From Collinsella aerofaciens (GTDB taxonomy: Bacteria; Actinomycetota; Coriobacteriia; Coriobacteriales; Coriobacteriaceae): a DNA stretch of 64,000 nt. The stretch covers positions 1-64,000 of the forward strand of contig NZ_JAQLFJ010000010.1 in NCBI RefSeq assembly GCF_028206795.1, in the 5' to 3' direction. The position numbers and the translations under genes were made by a program. Of the stretch, positions 24,533 to 33,323 are shown one piece after another. Position 1 is the stretch's first letter. The number at the start of each line of letters is the position of its first letter. The notes beneath the pieces were generated by a model, which had not been told where the DNA came from, did no database searches, and saw only the letters and a program-made list of their open reading frames with translations.

Positions 24533-25513
24533 ATGAAGGACATCACCATCAGCCGCAGGAGCCTTCTGGTCTCCGCCGGTCTGCTCGCGCTCGCCCCGCT
24601 CGCCGGATGCGGCGGCAACTCTGGTTCCGGCTCTGCTGCCGCCGGTTCCGACTACACCATCGGCGTTCTGCAACTCACCGAGCACTCCGCACTCGATGCC
24701 GCCAACGACGGCTTTGTCAAGGCCATCAAGGAGAGCGGCCTTAAGGTCAAGATCGACCAGAAGAACGCCCAGAACGACCAATCCACGTGTAAGTCCATTG
24801 CCGACAAGTTTGTGGGCGACAACGTCAACCTGATTTATGCCATCGCCACGCCCGCCGCGCAGGCTGCCGCCGGCGCCACGGCCGATATCCCCATCGTGGG
24901 CTGTGCCATCACCGACTACGCCGCCTCCGGCCTGGTCCAGGACAACGACAAGCCCGGCACCAACGTCACGGGCGCTTCCGACCTCACCCCAGTCGCCGAG
25001 CAGCTCGAGATGATGCAGAAGGTCCTGCCCGACGTTAAAAAGGTCGGCCTGCTCTACTGCACCGCCGAGTCCAACTCCGACGTCCAGATCAAAGCCGCCA
25101 AGAAGGAGCTCAACAAGCTGGGCCTCGAGTACACCGATTTCACCGTCTCGAGCTCCAACGAGATTCAGTCCGTCGTCGAGTCTGCCGTGGGCAAGGTCGA
25201 CGCGCTGTACTCCCCCACTGACAACACCATCGCCGCGGGTGCTTCGCAGGTCGGCCAGATCTGCAAGGAGAACAAGCTCCCCTTCGTGACTGGCGAGGAG
25301 GGTATGTGCATGGCCGGCGGCCTGTTCACCCTCTCCATCAACTATAAGGACCTGGGCTACGCCGCGGGCGAGATGGCCGTTAAGATCCTGAAGGGCGAGG
25401 CCAAGCCCGAGGATATGCCGATCAAGCACCTCTCGAGCAAGGACCTGGTCGTCGTCAAGAACGACGAGATGGCCGAGGCTCTGGGTATCGACCTTTCCGC
25501 TCTGGACGAATAA
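24533..25513 (+). CDS. ABC importer substrate-binding lipoprotein (TrpX-like)
   Basis: A 326-residue extracytoplasmic binding protein. The signal peptide ends in the lipobox LAGC (Cys at about residue 26) and carries SRRSLL, so Tat export is possible. The mature part is a type I periplasmic fold of the PF04392 group (YTIGVLQLTEHSALDAANDGF, IPIVGCAITDY, KKVGLLYCTAESNSDVQ). Characterised relatives such as streptococcal TrpX bind aromatic amino acids; the ligand here is not proven. GGGGGT precedes the ATG. Genes for a permease and an ATPase follow, making a complete importer. Confidence 0.88.
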   Translation: MKDITISRRSLLVSAGLLALAPLAGCGGNSGSGSAAAGSDYTIGVLQLTEHSALDAANDGFVKAIKESGLKVKIDQKNAQNDQSTCKSIADKFVGDNVNLIYAIATPAAQAAAGATADIPIVGCAITDYAASGLVQDNDKPGTNVTGASDLTPVAEQLEMMQKVLPDVKKVGLLYCTAESNSDVQIKAAKKELNKLGLEYTDFTVSSSNEIQSVVESAVGKVDALYSPTDNTIAAGASQVGQICKENKLPFVTGEEGMCMAGGLFTLSINYKDLGYAAGEMAVKILKGEAKPEDMPIKHLSSKDLVVVKNDEMAEALGIDLSALDE

Positions 25514-25702
25514 CGCGTCTAGGGCCCGCACGCGCGCCACGGCTGCGTTATTCAATATCTGAGTCATTGGGGCGAACGCTAAAGGCCGGCGTTCGCCCTG
25601 CTTGTTTCAGGTAAAACAAAACGTCTGTCCGCCGCTCTTTTATGCATTGGTACCGCTATTATGGAAAATCACGTGTCCACCCTATCCTAGGAGGTATGAA
25701 GC

Positions 25703-26626
25703 ATGCTCATTGCATTGCAGGGCGCCGTTTCGCAGGGCGTCCTCTGGGGCATTATGGTGCTTGGCGTGTTTATCACGTTCCGCCTGCTCGACATCCCCGA
25801 TATGACCTGCGACGGCAGCTTTGCCCTCGGCGGCTGTGTCTGCGCCGTGCTCATCGTCAACAATAACGTCGACCCCTTGCTCGCCGTGCTGGCCGGCATG
25901 TGCGCCGGCGCCATCGCGGGCGCCGTCACGGGCATCTTGACCACCGTCTTTGAGATTCCCGCAATCCTCGCCGGAATCCTTACGCAGATCAGTCTGTGGT
26001 CCATCAACCTGCGCATCATGGGCAAGTCCAACACGCCCATTCTTGCCAAGGGCACCGTGTTTTCGGCCGTCAGCAATATGACCGGTCTGCCGCAGTCCAC
26101 CGTTGCCATCATCTTGGGCATCCTGCTCGCCGTGGCTATCGTTGCCATCCTGTATTGGTTCTTTGGCACCGAGATCGGCTCGGCGCTGCGCGCCACCGGC
26201 AACAACGAGTACATGATCCGCGCTCTGGGCGTCAACACCAACTCCACCAAGATGATCGCCCTCGTGCTCTCCAACGCCCTCATCGGCCTTTCGGGCGCGC
26301 TCATCTGCCAGAGCCAGAAGTATGCCGACATTGGTATGGGCACCGGTGCCATCGTTATCGGTCTTGCCGCCATTGTTATCGGTGAGGTGCTCGGCCGTCT
26401 GCTGCCCGGCGGCCTCACGCAGTTTAGCGTCCGTCTTGCCTCCGCCGTCTTTGGCTCCGTGGTGTACTTCCTTATCCGCGCCATCGTGCTGCAGTTGGGC
26501 ATGGACGCCAACGACATGAAGCTGCTCTCCGCCGTGATCGTTGCCGTGGCCCTGTGCGTGCCCGTGGTTTGGGAGCGCTATAAGCTCCGCAGCTCCTACA
26601 CGAAGGGGGATGAGGCAGATGCTTAA
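25703..26626 (+). CDS. ABC importer permease (TrpY-like)
   Basis: A 307-residue membrane protein with eight or more hydrophobic segments, of the branched-chain amino acid permease-like family (PF02653) that pairs with PF04392 binding proteins. The segment ATGNNEYMIRALGVNTNSTKM is the cytoplasmic coupling loop conserved in this family. AGGAGG lies 11 bases before the ATG. The last codons overlap the ATPase start by 8 bases, which implies translational coupling. The 189-base gap after the binding-protein gene probably lets that gene be expressed more strongly. Confidence 0.9.
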   Translation: MLIALQGAVSQGVLWGIMVLGVFITFRLLDIPDMTCDGSFALGGCVCAVLIVNNNVDPLLAVLAGMCAGAIAGAVTGILTTVFEIPAILAGILTQISLWSINLRIMGKSNTPILAKGTVFSAVSNMTGLPQSTVAIILGILLAVAIVAILYWFFGTEIGSALRATGNNEYMIRALGVNTNSTKMIALVLSNALIGLSGALICQSQKYADIGMGTGAIVIGLAAIVIGEVLGRLLPGGLTQFSVRLASAVFGSVVYFLIRAIVLQLGMDANDMKLLSAVIVAVALCVPVVWERYKLRSSYTKGDEADA

Positions 26627-27413
26627 GCTCTCGCACGTCAAGAAGACCTTTAACAAGGGCACCGTCACCGAGAAGCGCGCGCTCACCGGCGTCGACCTCA
26701 CCCTGAATGACGGCGACTTTGTAACCGTGATCGGCGGCAATGGCGCCGGCAAGTCCACGCTGCTCAACATGATCGCCGGCGTGTACCCGCTCGATTCGGG
26801 CGTTATTGAGCTCGACGGCACCGACATCTCGCGCCTGAGCGAGTCGCAGCGCGCCAAGTACCTGGGCCGCGTGTTTCAGGATCCCATGCGCGGTACCGCT
26901 GCCGACATGCAGATCGCCGAGAACCTGGCCCTCGCCAAGCGCCGTGGCCAGCGTCGCGGCCTTTCGTGGGGCGTCACCAAGGCCGAGAAAGATGAGTACG
27001 TTGAGTTGCTCAAGCGCCTGGACCTTGGTCTTGACACGCGTCTCAACGCCAAGGTCGGCCTGCTCTCGGGCGGCCAGCGCCAGGCACTCACCCTGCTGAT
27101 GGCCACGCTCACCAGGCCGCACCTGCTGCTGCTCGACGAGCACACCGCGGCCCTCGACCCCAAGACGGCCTCTAAGGTGCTCAACCTGACCGAGGAGATC
27201 GTCGACGAGAACCACCTGACCACGCTCATGGTCACGCACAACATGAACGACGCCATCCGTCTGGGCAACCGTCTGATCATGATGCACGAAGGCCACGTGA
27301 TCTACGACGTGGCAGGCGATGAGAAGAAGTCGCTCACCGTAGCCGACCTGCTGCAGAAGTTCGAGGAGGTCTCGGGCGGCGAGCTCGCCAACGACCGCAT
27401 GCTGCTGAGCTAA
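26619..27413 (+). CDS. ABC importer ATP-binding protein (TrpZ-like)
   Basis: The 264-residue ATPase that powers the importer. Walker A is GGNGAGKST, the signature is LSGGQRQALTLLMA and Walker B is LLLLDEHTAALDP; the switch His is in MVTHNMND. I use the ATG at 26619 (MLKLSHVKK) because GGGGG lies 9 bases upstream; an in-frame ATG at 26610 is too close to it. It ends the operon: its TAA forms the first bases of the repeat-type terminator at 27412-27450. Confidence 0.92.
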   Translation: MLKLSHVKKTFNKGTVTEKRALTGVDLTLNDGDFVTVIGGNGAGKSTLLNMIAGVYPLDSGVIELDGTDISRLSESQRAKYLGRVFQDPMRGTAADMQIAENLALAKRRGQRRGLSWGVTKAEKDEYVELLKRLDLGLDTRLNAKVGLLSGGQRQALTLLMATLTRPHLLLLDEHTAALDPKTASKVLNLTEEIVDENHLTTLMVTHNMNDAIRLGNRLIMMHEGHVIYDVAGDEKKSLTVADLLQKFEEVSGGELANDRMLLS

Positions 27414-27450
27414 AACCTGCCAAAAAGGGATGTTAATTTTGGCAGGTTTT
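27412..27450 (+). terminator. Repeat-type terminator, copy 1
   Basis: Perfect 14-base arms (27412-27425 and 27437-27450; core CCTGCCAAAA/TTTTGGCAGG) surround an AGGGATGTTAA loop. The hairpin begins in the ATPase stop codon. A nearly identical copy, loop included, follows rph at 63443-63484. Confidence 0.9.
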
Positions 27451-27465
27451 ATCTGCGCAAACGTC

Positions 27466-27505
27466 AAAACCGCCGCAAAGGGACAGACGCCCTTGCGGCG
27501 GTTTT
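27466..27505 (+). terminator. Second hairpin after the importer operon
   Basis: AAAACCGCCGCAAG pairs with CTTGCGGCGGTTTT around a GGGACAGACGCC loop. The loop resembles the GGGGACAGGCA loop of the hairpins at 30481-30520 and 33197-33235. Confidence 0.8.
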
Positions 27506-27569
27506 CGCATATTATGTCGATAATCCGATATTCGACCAGACATTCTGGCTAAGGACTAAGGAAACTGCC

Positions 27570-29585
27570 ATGAAAAGACTCCCCCGCCTTGCGTTAGCCG
27601 CCGCGTTGTTTGCCGGCTCGCTCGCAGGCATCCCAAGCCTCGCTTTCGCGGGGAACCTGCCCGCCGCTATTGACGGCTCCGTGGCCGTCATGCATACCAA
27701 CGACATCCACGGCAGCTACAAGTACAGCTACAACGCAAGCAAGGGCACCGGCACCGTCGGCTTCGACGGACTGGCAGTTCTCTATAGCGCCCAGGGCAAC
27801 GCCCCCGATCTTTTGCTCGATGCGGGCGACACCTTCCACGGACAGTCCTTCGCCACCATGAGCGAGGGCAAGAGCATCGCCGAGCTCATGGACACCTTCT
27901 ACGCCGATGGCTACGACGCGACCACGCCAGGCAACCACGACTGGAGCTACGGCGCGGACAAACTCCGCACCATGACCGGCTACAGCACCACCGGCACGCC
28001 CTTCGCCATGCTCTGCGCGAACGCGAAGTCTACGAGCGGCGTATGGAGCTCGAGCATCACGAAGACGCTCAACCGCACTTGGAAGGACGGCGAGGACAGT
28101 TCCACGTTTAACTACAAGATTAAGGTCGGCGTTATCGGAGCCATGGATGAGTCGCTAGGTTCCTCGCTGCGCGCGGACCTGGTCGCGGGCACCAGCTTCT
28201 CGAGTGCCGCGAACGCCATCAATACCGAGGCAGAGCAGCTGCGCAAGGAGGGCTGCGATGTTGTTGTGTGTATCGCGCACACGCTCGACGCCAAGACCTT
28301 TGCCACACAACTCGCCGGCGTCGATGCCCTTATCGCAGGCCACGAGCACATCAACCTTAACGAAAAGGTGACGGGAGCCGACGGCAAGACGATCCACGTT
28401 GTCGAGGCAGGCAGCGCCTTTGCCGAGGTGGGGCTGCTTTCCATTCCGTACAGGTACGACACGAATGGCACCGAGACGACCAACGATGACACGGTCACGG
28501 TCCCTGCAGACGGCAGCGACGAGAGGCTCTACACCGCCAAGAACGTCAACGACCTTTTGGCAGACCCCGACAAGGGCTCCGACTACCAAAGCCGCCTTGA
28601 AGACGTCCGCAACAAGATCAAACCGCTCGACGAGGCCTTTGAAAACGAATCGAACAAGGTGCTCGGCACATCCGCCACCAACTATTTCTACGGCGAGGAC
28701 GCCGCAGGCACGCATGGTTGGGAAATGGTGCGCACCACCGATTTCCGCCCCAGCAAGGAGGGCGACACCACCAAGGCCCAGACCATCGGCCACGTGATTT
28801 GCGGCTCCTATCTTGCCCTGACGGGCGCGGACCTCGCTATCGAAAACGCTGGCGGCATCCGCGGCGGCATCGCGGCGGGCAACGTGACCGCCGGCAACGT
28901 CATCGCCATCTCGCCCTACGGCAACACCGTGGAAACCTGGACCATGACCGGCGCGGACTTCCTCGCGGCACTCGAGCACTCGCTGCAAATCAGCGACGAG
29001 TGTAATCACAGCTACGAGCTTCAGCAAGCCTACGTGGCAGCCGGCCATACCGAGCAGGAGGCGCAAGACAAGTACAAGTGGCGCGATGACTCTGGCAGCG
29101 TTCTCTCCTTTGGCGGCATCAACGTGACGATTGATTGGACGCAGCCCGAAGGCAAGCGCATTGTGAGTGCCACACTCACCAAGGACGGCAGTACGCTCGA
29201 CCCCGCCAAGACCTATACCGTCGCCACCAACAACTACATCATTACCAACACAACCGACTTTCCCACCTTTGCACACGCCACCAAGTACACCGAGTGGGGC
29301 ACGTGCGAGGCGGCGCTGAGGGCGCTGATCGGGCAGAACAGTTGGGAGAGCAAGATGGCCTCGCTCGCGGGCACCATCAGCTTCGGCTCCGCAGCCGTGG
29401 ACCCCACGCCCACACCGGCCCCGACGCCTAAGCCCTCGCCTAAGACGACCACGAAGGTCATCACCAAGAAGACGACCGGTAAGCTCGCCGCAACGGGAGA
29501 CCGCACGCTGGCAGTAGTTGGCGCGTGCCTTATCGGCGGCATCATCGTCATCATGCTCGGCATTATCTGGAAGCGTCGACGCTAA
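27570..29585 (+). CDS. Wall-anchored 5'-nucleotidase/UDP-sugar hydrolase
   Basis: A 671-residue exported nucleotidase that would release phosphate and nucleosides outside the cell. A signal peptide covers about residues 1-27. The metallophosphatase domain shows HTNDIHG, DAGDTFHG, GNHDWSYG and AGHEH. The C-terminal 5'-nucleotidase domain shows NAGGIRGGI and ISPYGNTVETW. It ends with a Pro/Thr/Lys-rich linker, a sortase-like LAATG followed by a hydrophobic helix, and KRRR. LAATG instead of LPXTG suggests a class E or variant sortase, none of which is in view. AAGGAAA precedes the ATG. It is monocistronic between terminators. Confidence 0.9.
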   Translation: MKRLPRLALAAALFAGSLAGIPSLAFAGNLPAAIDGSVAVMHTNDIHGSYKYSYNASKGTGTVGFDGLAVLYSAQGNAPDLLLDAGDTFHGQSFATMSEGKSIAELMDTFYADGYDATTPGNHDWSYGADKLRTMTGYSTTGTPFAMLCANAKSTSGVWSSSITKTLNRTWKDGEDSSTFNYKIKVGVIGAMDESLGSSLRADLVAGTSFSSAANAINTEAEQLRKEGCDVVVCIAHTLDAKTFATQLAGVDALIAGHEHINLNEKVTGADGKTIHVVEAGSAFAEVGLLSIPYRYDTNGTETTNDDTVTVPADGSDERLYTAKNVNDLLADPDKGSDYQSRLEDVRNKIKPLDEAFENESNKVLGTSATNYFYGEDAAGTHGWEMVRTTDFRPSKEGDTTKAQTIGHVICGSYLALTGADLAIENAGGIRGGIAAGNVTAGNVIAISPYGNTVETWTMTGADFLAALEHSLQISDECNHSYELQQAYVAAGHTEQEAQDKYKWRDDSGSVLSFGGINVTIDWTQPEGKRIVSATLTKDGSTLDPAKTYTVATNNYIITNTTDFPTFAHATKYTEWGTCEAALRALIGQNSWESKMASLAGTISFGSAAVDPTPTPAPTPKPSPKTTTKVITKKTTGKLAATGDRTLAVVGACLIGGIIVIMLGIIWKRRR

Positions 29586-29636
29586 GCTACACCGCCGGGC
29601 CTTACAGCCCCGCCGCGTAAACCTTATATCGAGCAC

Positions 29637-29672
29637 AGAAGCCCGTCCGAATTTGATCGGACGGGCTTCTTG
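29637..29672 (+). terminator. 5'-nucleotidase terminator
   Basis: AGAAGCCCGTCCG pairs with CGGACGGGCTTCT about 50 bases after the stop; the T tail is short (TT). Confidence 0.8.
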
Positions 29673-29713
29673 GTGGGTATCATGGTTGGATGATCATGAG
29701 GAGGTTTCCCTAC

Positions 29714-30481
29714 ATGGAATTGTTTGAGCCAATTCTTCATTTCTTTGCACAACGATGGGTCCACAACATCATCTGGGCCGGTATCTTGGCCATCGGCACC
29801 GCCGTTGCCGCCAAAATCGCGTCCAAGACCCTGCACCACCTGCTTAACCGCGATGATAACCCGCTCCCAGCATCGAGCATCTTCATCAACATCGCGCGCG
29901 CCGTCATCTGGATGATTGGCGGCAGCTTTATCCTCGACAACTGCTTTGGCATTAACGCAAACGCGCTCGTCGCCGCTCTTGGCGTCGGCGGCATCGCTAT
30001 CTCGCTTGGCTTTCAGGACACGCTGTCAAACCTTATCGGCGGTATGCAAGTGACCTTTATGGGCATCATCAAACCCGGCGACAATATCGAGGTCGGCGGC
30101 GTATCCGGCGTGGTCCAAGACATCACTTGGCGCCATACGACCATCGAGGACGCCTGCGGGCAAACCATCATCGTCCCCAACTCAAATATCTCCAAGAACA
30201 CGCTCGTGCATTTGATGCCCTTTGGGCGCGTGGCCGTGCCCGTTGCCGTAAAGGACACGTCTAAGTGGGCCTCCCTTGACGTGCTGGCAGACGAGCTCAC
30301 GAGCGCAACCAAAACGGCCGTCTCGCCCATCTCGGGCTTTGACAAGGAGCCCTACGTACTCTTTAGCGAAATCGGCGACTTTGGCATCAAAGGAAAGATC
30401 ATCTTTATCGTCAACGACGACAGCACTACTTTCACGGCAGCCGACGCCTGCATCCGCGCCATCGCCCCCATCATCGCCTAA
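29714..30481 (+). CDS. Small-conductance mechanosensitive channel, MscS family
   Basis: A 255-residue channel that releases solutes under hypo-osmotic stress. Two or three hydrophobic helices at the N-terminus are followed by the pore-lining segment ALVAALGVGGIAISLGFQD with the Gly/Ala pattern of TM3. The beta domain (MGIIKPGDNIEVGG, VVQDITWRHTTI, IVPNSNI) is typical. GAGGAGG lies 9 bases before the ATG at 29714 (MELFEPILHF), so I prefer it to the ATG at 29690. It is shorter than E. coli MscS by about 30 residues, mainly at the C-terminus. Confidence 0.9.
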   Translation: MELFEPILHFFAQRWVHNIIWAGILAIGTAVAAKIASKTLHHLLNRDDNPLPASSIFINIARAVIWMIGGSFILDNCFGINANALVAALGVGGIAISLGFQDTLSNLIGGMQVTFMGIIKPGDNIEVGGVSGVVQDITWRHTTIEDACGQTIIVPNSNISKNTLVHLMPFGRVAVPVAVKDTSKWASLDVLADELTSATKTAVSPISGFDKEPYVLFSEIGDFGIKGKIIFIVNDDSTTFTAADACIRAIAPIIA

Positions 30482-30520
30482 ACCACCGCAAAGGGGACAG
30501 GCATCTTTGTGGTGGTTTTC
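30481..30520 (+). terminator. mscS terminator with GGGGACAGGCA loop
   Basis: AACCACCGCAAAG pairs with CTTTGTGGTGGTT, followed by TTC. The loop GGGACAGGCAT recurs in reverse orientation at 33197-33235. Confidence 0.85.
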
Positions 30521-30574
30521 ATTCGTGGTACCATGGTTCATATCGTTGTTTAAACGACTAAGGGAGTAGACACC

Positions 30575-32491
30575 ATGGAAGAGGCCTATCGTCAAGCACG
30601 CAAGCGCGGCGAGCAGGGACGCCGTCGCGCCATCAGCCAAAGCGAGCATCCATACCTTACGGACCTCGATAGCTTGGTTGCTCAGCTCCCCTTAGGTCAG
30701 CGTGAGAATGTCGGCCTAAGGGATATTCCGCTCGAAATGGTCGTCGGCACGGTCACCAAGGGCCGTCAGTCCGCCTTTTCGTGTAACTTTATGCCCCTGC
30801 TTCCGTTTAGCACCGAGTTCGCCCGCAAGTGGTCCAACCTCTACGACATCCAGGTGACCGAGGGCTATCGCGACCCCATCATCGTCACCGAGTTCATGCA
30901 TCGGTTCTATGTCCAGGAAGGCAACAAACGCGTCAGTGTCCTCAAATTCCTAGACGCCCCGACGGTTTCGGCCAAGGTCACCCGTCTCTACCCCGGCACA
31001 TGGGATTCCGTCGAAAGCCGCCTGTACGGTGAGTTCTGCGCGTTTTGGCGCGTCTGCCCCCTATACGAGATCGAGTTCTCGCGTGAGGGAAGCTACGAAA
31101 CGCTCGCCAAGATGCTCGGTCAGAACCTTATCGAAAAATGGCCGCAGAAAAAGGTCGACTACCTGCGCCATACCTTCCTGCTCTTTAAGCGCGCCTACCT
31201 TCGCGCAGGCGGCGACCACCTGGACATTACGCCTGCCGACGCCATGCTCGTGTACCTCAATGTGTACAACCAGGACCGTCTGCTGGATACGCCAACGGAT
31301 ATCGTCGTAAACCGCCTGTGCAAGATTTGGCGCGAGCTGGTCATTGCCGGCAAAAATGACGAGGACAAGGTCGATCTTGTCGAAGCGCCGAGCGTCGATG
31401 AGGAGGAGTCGCCCGCCAAGTCCACCTCCGGCGTACTCAACTTCTTTATGGGCAAGACTGTCTATTCGGCGGCCAACCCCCTGCGTATCGCCTTTATCCA
31501 TGAGTTCCCCTGTGCGACGTCGAGCTGGGACAGTCTGCACGACCAAGGACGTCAGTATCTCGATGAGCACTTTGACGGTATCGTGCGCACCGAGGCGTTC
31601 GAGGACTGTCACGATCCGGACGTGTTCTACGCCGCCGTGGAAACGGCTGTCAAACATGGAGACAACGTCATCTTCTCGACCTCGCACCGCCTGATGGAAT
31701 ACACGCTCAGAGCTGCCGTTGAGTATCCCCAGGTTCGGTTCCTTAACTGCTCTATCGGCCTTCCCCACCAAAGCGTCCGTTCGTACTTTGGCAAGATGTA
31801 CGAGGCCAAGTTCCTCCTGGGCGCCCTTGCCGCCAGCATGGCGGACAACCATCGCATCGGCTACCACGCGTCGGTCTTCGCATCCGGCGCGCTCAGCGAG
31901 ATCAATGCCTTTGCCATCGGCGCCTCGCTGCTCGACCCCCGCGCGCAAATTATCCTCACCTGGGGCGATGTGCCCGCCGGCGGTCTTGCCGAGGCCATGT
32001 GCCGCGAAGGCGTGAGCGTCATGACCGGCGCTGACATGTCAAAGTCGCTCGAAGACCCTACGGCCTACGGACTCCACCGCCTGGTCGATGGCAAGGTTTC
32101 CGGCATCGCCATGCCGGTATGGAACTGGGGCCGTTACTACGAGCTCATCGTTCGCAGCCTTCTGCACGGCACGTGGGACGAGACCAGCGATGACAACCAA
32201 GTGCGCGCCGTCAACTACTGGTACGGCATGAGCTCCGGCGTTATCGACATCCGTTACGCTCCGGGCCTACCCTACCAGACGCGCAAACTCGTGCAGTTGC
32301 TCCGCAATGGCATTGTCGAGGGATCCATCAACCCCTTTGGCGGCGAGCTCCACAGCCAGAGCGGCGTGGTACAGATCGAAGGCTTCCCTCCGCTGCCGAG
32401 CACGCAGATTGTCGAGATGAATTGGCTGGCGGACAACGTGGTGGGCACCATTCCACAGCTCGACGATGAGCCGGGAGTTACCGCCCTATGA
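30575..32491 (+). CDS. Cytoplasmic ParB-like/BMP domain fusion protein
   Basis: A 638-residue two-part protein with no signal peptide. The N-terminal part (about 40-130) has a ParB/sulfiredoxin-like stretch: DPIIVTEFMHRFYVQEGNKRVSVLKF. An all-helical middle follows. From about residue 303 (LRIAFIHEFP) it is a basic-membrane-protein (PnrA/BMP) periplasmic-type ligand domain, with GKMYEAKFLLGALAASMADN and GYHASVFASGALSEINAFAIG. BMP domains normally bind nucleosides in lipoproteins outside the cell. Here the domain is inside and fused to a possible nucleic-acid module, suggesting a sensor. The stop overlaps the next gene's ATG by 4 bases (ATGA). Confidence 0.75.
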   Translation: MEEAYRQARKRGEQGRRRAISQSEHPYLTDLDSLVAQLPLGQRENVGLRDIPLEMVVGTVTKGRQSAFSCNFMPLLPFSTEFARKWSNLYDIQVTEGYRDPIIVTEFMHRFYVQEGNKRVSVLKFLDAPTVSAKVTRLYPGTWDSVESRLYGEFCAFWRVCPLYEIEFSREGSYETLAKMLGQNLIEKWPQKKVDYLRHTFLLFKRAYLRAGGDHLDITPADAMLVYLNVYNQDRLLDTPTDIVVNRLCKIWRELVIAGKNDEDKVDLVEAPSVDEEESPAKSTSGVLNFFMGKTVYSAANPLRIAFIHEFPCATSSWDSLHDQGRQYLDEHFDGIVRTEAFEDCHDPDVFYAAVETAVKHGDNVIFSTSHRLMEYTLRAAVEYPQVRFLNCSIGLPHQSVRSYFGKMYEAKFLLGALAASMADNHRIGYHASVFASGALSEINAFAIGASLLDPRAQIILTWGDVPAGGLAEAMCREGVSVMTGADMSKSLEDPTAYGLHRLVDGKVSGIAMPVWNWGRYYELIVRSLLHGTWDETSDDNQVRAVNYWYGMSSGVIDIRYAPGLPYQTRKLVQLLRNGIVEGSINPFGGELHSQSGVVQIEGFPPLPSTQIVEMNWLADNVVGTIPQLDDEPGVTAL

Positions 32492-33198
32492 AGATCCTTG
32501 CCATAGCCGATACCGAAGAACGATGCCTTTGGGAGTGCTTTCGCAAGGAACGCTTTGAGGGTGTCGACCTGATTTTGTCCGCCGGCGATCTGGACCCGGA
32601 CTATCTTGAGTTCTTGGTCACAGTCATCAACAAACCGCTCATCTACGTACGCGGCAATCACGATGACCGCTACGCACGTCATGCACCGGGTGGATGTATC
32701 TGCGTGGAAGACAGCGTGTACACATACCGAGGGATTCGCATTGCGGGCCTTGGCGGGTCCATGCGTTATCGCGACGGCGCCAACATGTACACCGAACGCG
32801 AGATGTCCAAGCGCATGCGTAAGCTGTCGCGTAAGGTTAGGATGGTCGGCGGGTGCGACATTCTGCTTACCCATGCACCCGCGGCCGGTATGGGTGATCT
32901 GGACGATCTGCCGCATCGAGGGTTTGAGTGCTTTAACACGGCGCTTGAGTCCTGGGGGGCCGACTACATGGTGCATGGGCATATACACCAAAGCTACGGT
33001 TACGATTTTCAGCGCGAGCGGCAGCATGTGTGTGGAACGACGATCATCAACGCCTGCGGCTATACGCAGTTTGAGCTCGACCAGACGCGCTACCCCATCC
33101 GTGGCTGGCAGGCGGCCTGGCTCAATTCGCAAACCATGCGCCGCGAGCTCAAACGCCACGATGCCATCGAGTCCTCAACAGCCAGAACACCCTGGTAA
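32488..33198 (+). CDS. Metallophosphoesterase, YfcE/MJ0936-like
   Basis: A 236-residue calcineurin-like phosphoesterase. Metal-site motifs visible are LSAGDLDPDY, VRGNHDD, LLTHAPAAG and HGHIHQS. The first motif, normally D-x-H, reads IADTEE, so the first-site histidine is replaced by Glu. That may change metal preference without abolishing activity. The start overlaps the upstream fusion gene by 4 bases, so the two are translationally coupled and presumably act together, perhaps on a nucleotide sensed by the BMP domain. The substrate is unknown. Confidence 0.8.
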   Translation: MKILAIADTEERCLWECFRKERFEGVDLILSAGDLDPDYLEFLVTVINKPLIYVRGNHDDRYARHAPGGCICVEDSVYTYRGIRIAGLGGSMRYRDGANMYTEREMSKRMRKLSRKVRMVGGCDILLTHAPAAGMGDLDDLPHRGFECFNTALESWGADYMVHGHIHQSYGYDFQRERQHVCGTTIINACGYTQFELDQTRYPIRGWQAAWLNSQTMRRELKRHDAIESSTARTPW

Positions 33199-33235
33199 CC
33201 ACCTCAAAGGTGCCTGTCCCCTTCGTGTTGGTTTT
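33197..33235 (+). repeat. Degenerate GGGGACAGGCA-type terminator copy
   Basis: AACCACCTCAAAGG and the GGTTTT end match the outer arms of the mscS terminator. The centre TGCCTGTCCCC is the reverse complement of that terminator's loop, so this copy has the loop inverted. Pairing is imperfect. It begins in the stop codon of the phosphoesterase. Confidence 0.6.
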
Positions 33236-33247
33236 GCCACGAGACAA

Positions 33248-33289
33248 CAAGAAACCCGGTCCTGCACAAGGCAGAACCGGGTTTCTTTA
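33248..33289. terminator. Bidirectional terminator between phosphoesterase and rplA
   Basis: AAGAAACCCGGT (33249-33260) pairs with ACCGGGTTTCTT (33276-33287). T-rich flanks on both strands let it end both the plus-strand phosphoesterase operon and minus-strand rplKA. Confidence 0.85.
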
Positions 33290-33323
33290 GCAATGCTTGC
33301 TTTGCTCAGGCAGTAACTAGCAG

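Noticed and set aside
26472..27467. A 331-codon minus-strand frame opposite the ABC ATPase
   Set aside because: Antisense shadow; its N-terminus is encoded by the repeat-type terminator. The same peptide appears near 63450 only because the hairpin is repeated there.
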